In this document: positions 61,081 through 64,000 of the stretch, piece after piece
How the letters are laid out: every line of letters starts with the position of its first letter
Numbering within the stretch: position 1 is the first letter of the stretch
NCBI RefSeq assembly: GCF_963169125.1
Contig: NC_084795.1
Span: 277,336,122-277,400,121 of the forward strand
DNA: 64,000 bases
From: Humulus lupulus
Taxonomy: Eukaryota; Streptophyta; Magnoliopsida; Rosales; Cannabaceae
Reading direction: 5' to 3'
Translations under genes and position numbers: made by a program
The notes under the pieces: model-generated
The model's input: the letters and a program-made list of their open reading frames with translations, nothing else
Database searches by the model: none
What the model was told of the DNA's origin: nothing

Positions 61081-64000
61081 TTATTGATAATACTTGCGCA
61101 GGTGTTCTCCATTCCAATAACAAGGAATGAGATCTCCATTTAAGCGAGCAAGTTTATATAAGTGCCTGGATGGAGGACTTCTTCGATTTGGTATGGTCCT
61201 TCCCAGTTAGGTCCGAGTACTCCAGCAGCTTGATCGCGAGTGTTAAGGAAAACTCTTCTAAGTACTAGATTTCCCACATTAAATTTTCTTTCATGTACTT
61301 TAGAGTTGAAATACCGGGCGACCTTTTGTTGGTAAGCTGCTACTCGGAGTTGGGCTTGCTCTCGCCTTTCATCGACCAAATCCAAAGATTCCAATAATAA
61401 CTGGCTATTAGTGTCTTGATCGTATGTCATTCATCGATGTGATGACGGGTCTAATTCAACAGGCAACATAGCCTCATATCCATAAGCCAAGGAAAATGGA
61501 GTATGACCTGTCGCTGTTTGATGTGATGTTCTATACGACCAGAGGACTTCAAACAACTGCTCTAGCCATGCCTCTTTTGCTTCTTCTAGCCTTTTCTTCA
61601 GAGTATCCTTTAGTGTCTTGTTGACAGCCTCGACTTGTCTATTTGCCTGCGGATCAGCTACTGAAGAAAAGCTTTTGATAATTCCATGCCATTCGCAAAA
61701 ATGCGTGAACAGATCACTATCAAACTGCGTGTCGTTGTCTGAGACATTATTTCTTGGCAATCCATAGCGACACACTATGTTCTTTACCACAAAATCCAGC
61801 ACTTTCTTGGTTGTTATGGTTGCAAGTGGCTCAGCTTCGGCCCACTTCGTGAAGAAATCAACAGCCACCACAGCGTATTTGACGCCACCCTTTCCTGTGG
61901 GCAAAGACCCGATTAAGTCTATTCCCCATCTTGCGAATGGCCACGGACTTTGCATCTGCTTTAGTTCGTTGGGGGATGCTCGTGGTATTTTTGAGAACCT
62001 CTGACACTGATCGCATTTCCGAACAAACTCCATAGAGTCTTCATTCATTGTTGGCCAGAAAAATCCTTGCCTTAGGATCTTTTTTGATAAACTCTGCCCC
62101 CCAGCGTGATCTCCACAGAAACCTTCATGAACTTCTCGCATTAATTCTTTGGCCTTTTCTTTTGAGACACATCTTAGGAGTGGCAATGAGTACCCCCTTC
62201 AGTATAGAATTCCGTTTAGACCAAGACAAACTGAGCAAACTGCCTCTAGAGGGCCCTCGCTTTGTTTCTGTCCTTCGGCAATATTCCATGCGCCAAGTAC
62301 TCAATGAAAGGTGTCATCCATGTATCTTCTGCCTGAATTACCAGAGAGGTTTCTTTTGCTCTAATGCTTGGTGTGGACAGTCATTCAACATGCACTATAT
62401 TCAGGGTGTCAGCATCCTTTGCACTTGCTAATTTGGCCAAAGCATCAGCATTTGAGTTCTGGTCGCGAGGTACTTACTGGAGAGTATACTTTTCAAATTG
62501 CGCCAACAAATCCTTTGCTTTGTCCAAGTAAGCAACCATCTTCAGACCTCGGGCTTGATATTCTCCAATAATCTGATTAACCACCAACTGGGAGTCATTA
62601 TAGATTTCAAGTGACTTTATGTTCATGTCTCCTGCTAATCGTAACCCGGCGAACAACGCTTCATATTCGGCTTCGTTATTAGACGTTGTGAAGTCGAAAC
62701 TGATTGCGCAGTGGAATCGATGTCCTTCAGGCGTTACCAAAATCACTCCAGCTCCAGCGTGATGCTCGTTAGAAGAACCATCTGTAAACAACTTCCAAGA
62801 GGGAGTTTGGCTTTGAGGCTGAGGGTCTTTTGTTTGTTCACAGTCTGGAAGCCCAATGAGCTTTGCAACGAAGTTGGACAGAGCTTGTCCCTTTACTGGT
62901 GCTCATGGTAAGTAAGAAATTTCAAACTGCCCAAGTTCAACATCCCATTTCAATAATCGACCAGCAACTTCTGGCTTCTACAGAACTTGCCGTAGGGACT
63001 GGTCAGTTAGTACTGTGATGGGGTGAGATTGAAAGTATGGCCGCAGCTTTCTGGAGGCTAAGATCAAGCAGTAGGCTAATTTTTCAATGGGCGGGTAGCG
63101 CAGCTCTTCTCCTATTAGCCTTTTGCTTACATAATATACGACTTTTTGCACATTTTCCTCCTCTCTTACCAAGACAGCACTAGCAGCATATTCTGTAACC
63201 GCCAAATAGATGAACAAAGTTTCATTGTCAACCGGTTTAGATAGAATCGGTGGCTACGACATATGAGATTTCAGAGCCGGGAAAGCCTGCTTGCACTCCT
63301 CCGTCCACTCGAATTTCTTATTGCCCCTAAGTAGATTAAAAAATGGGACACATTTGTCTGTTGATTTGGAGATAAATCTACTTAGAGCAACAATTCTTCC
63401 GGTTAAACTTTGAACATCTTTTATCTTTGTTGGCAATTTCATATCGACCAGGGCCTTGATTTCTTCGATATTAGCTTCAATACCTCGTGAATTCACTATA
63501 AATCCCAAAAAATTCCCTGACCCAACTCCAAAGGAACACTTGAGGGGATTCAGCTTCATCTAATATTTGTTCAAGACGTTGAAGCACTCTTGCAGGTCCC
63601 CTATGTGTTCTTCTGCCTTCTTCGACTTAACCAGCATGTCGTCCACATATACTTCCATGTTTGCACCGATCAACTCCTTAAACATGTAATTGACTAATCG
63701 CTGGTAAGTCGCACCAGCATTTTTCAAACTAAAGGGCATTACTTTGTAACAGTAAAGCCTTGTATCGGTCCAAAAGCTAGTGTGATCCTCATTAGGTGGG
63801 TGCATGCTGATCTAATTGTACCCAGAGTATGCATCCATGAATGATAGGATCTCGTGTCTTGAAGTGGCATCGACCAGCTGGTCGATCCTTGGGAGCGGGA
63901 AACAATCTCTTGGGCAGGATTTATTAAGGTCTGTGAAATCCACGCATGTTCTCCATTTTCCATTTGGCTTGGGGACCAGTACGGGATTAGAGACCCATGA
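61081..64000 (-). pseudogene. Tat pol: reverse transcriptase, two RNase H, integrase; partial and broken
   Basis: Open to the window edge on the right. Order on the minus strand: RT (VPKPNGKWRTCVDFTDLNK, MDAYSGYN, YVDDMLV), its RNase H (LFIYLAVTEYAASAVL ... YYVSKRLI), a second archaeal-type RNase H (LFTDGSSNEHHAGAG, NNEAEYEAL, NDSQLVVNQI), then integrase with HHCC (HEGFCGDHAGG ... CDQCQRF), Asp (GIDLIGSL), Asp (VSDNDTQF) and Glu (NRQVEAVNK). Stops: TAG 63812, 63560, 63254, 62978, 62246; TAA 62474; TGA 62381, 62199, 61431 (leftmost base of each). A frameshift lies near 62217 and a 2-nt insertion near 61155. The natural end is TAA at 61081. Confidence 0.85.

Larger units (their letters stand above)
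53860..64000 (-). mobile_element. Tat-lineage Ty3/gypsy element, minus strand, runs off the window
   Basis: The 3' LTR (53860-56790) starts TGTTTACCC and ends GGACAACA on the minus strand; the purine tract TTGGGGGGCAAA directly precedes it. Pol with reverse transcriptase, two RNase H domains and integrase runs leftward from the window edge to 61081. An antisense gene lies between pol and the LTR. Two RNase H domains and an antisense extra ORF are known hallmarks of plant Tat elements. The 5' LTR and gag are outside the window. The 5 bp to its left, CATGT, should recur at its far end. Confidence 0.88.

Noticed and set aside
1..64000. A novel defence, biosynthetic or host gene system
   Set aside because: All coding regions fall into four ordinary plant genes or known transposon classes. 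The unusual signals are in transposon structure and decay, not in a new gene cluster.

Overview
This is nuclear DNA of a flowering plant, very probably a eudicot. The evidence is intron-containing housekeeping genes with GT-AG introns (a plastid-type GART, CCZ1, UCH2), a PLS/E-class PPR gene, and a dense load of plant LTR retrotransposons, a PIF/Harbinger element and hAT MITEs. I saw no tRNA, rRNA or CRISPR array and nothing bacterial. The species cannot be fixed from the sequence alone.

Genic part (about 1-28.2 kb). In order: GART (purine synthesis, minus strand, 5 exons); CCZ1 (vacuolar/endosomal fusion, plus strand, 9 exons); a dead 4.9-kb PIF/Harbinger transposon; a PPR gene (plus strand, 2 exons); UCH2 (proteasome-linked deubiquitinase, minus strand, 5 exons). 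For all four genes I rebuilt exon models by eye. Splice sites and phases close without a gap, and total lengths are 293, 515, 574 and 333 residues. The genes are independent housekeeping or organelle functions and form no pathway. The Harbinger element has a frameshifted ORF1, a 15-bp minisatellite, and a transposase ORF split at codon 3 by a solo LTR.

Retrotransposon part (28.2-64 kb). This is one nest. The outermost layer is a degenerate minus-strand Ty3/gypsy element (3' LTR at 28.2-30.5 kb, 5' LTR from 48.7 kb). Inserted into it are a hAT MITE (31.3 kb), a plus-strand Copia element (34.97-48.19 kb), a second hAT MITE (49.7 kb) and a solo LTR (50.8-53.0 kb). The Copia element is itself split by a gypsy solo LTR (37.25-43.89 kb), and that solo LTR holds a young minus-strand Copia with an identical 142-bp LTR overlap. 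At 53.86 kb the outer 5' LTR is broken by a minus-strand Tat-lineage gypsy element that runs off the window. Its 3' LTR carries yet another solo LTR (54.2-56.5 kb). The Tat element has two RNase H domains and a spliced antisense ORF with its own TATA box.

Most layers are supported by target-site duplications (5 bp for LTR elements, 8 bp for hAT MITEs), and several by an empty site in a sister LTR. The most interesting observations are: nonsense codons of the Tat element that can all be explained as C-to-T changes in Gln/Arg codons; a solo-LTR family with TG...TA ends shown by two independent insertions; GC-rich palindromic words recurring in unrelated LTR families; and a duplicated block, in a UCH2 intron and downstream of CCZ1, whose intact copy dates the transposon insertion.
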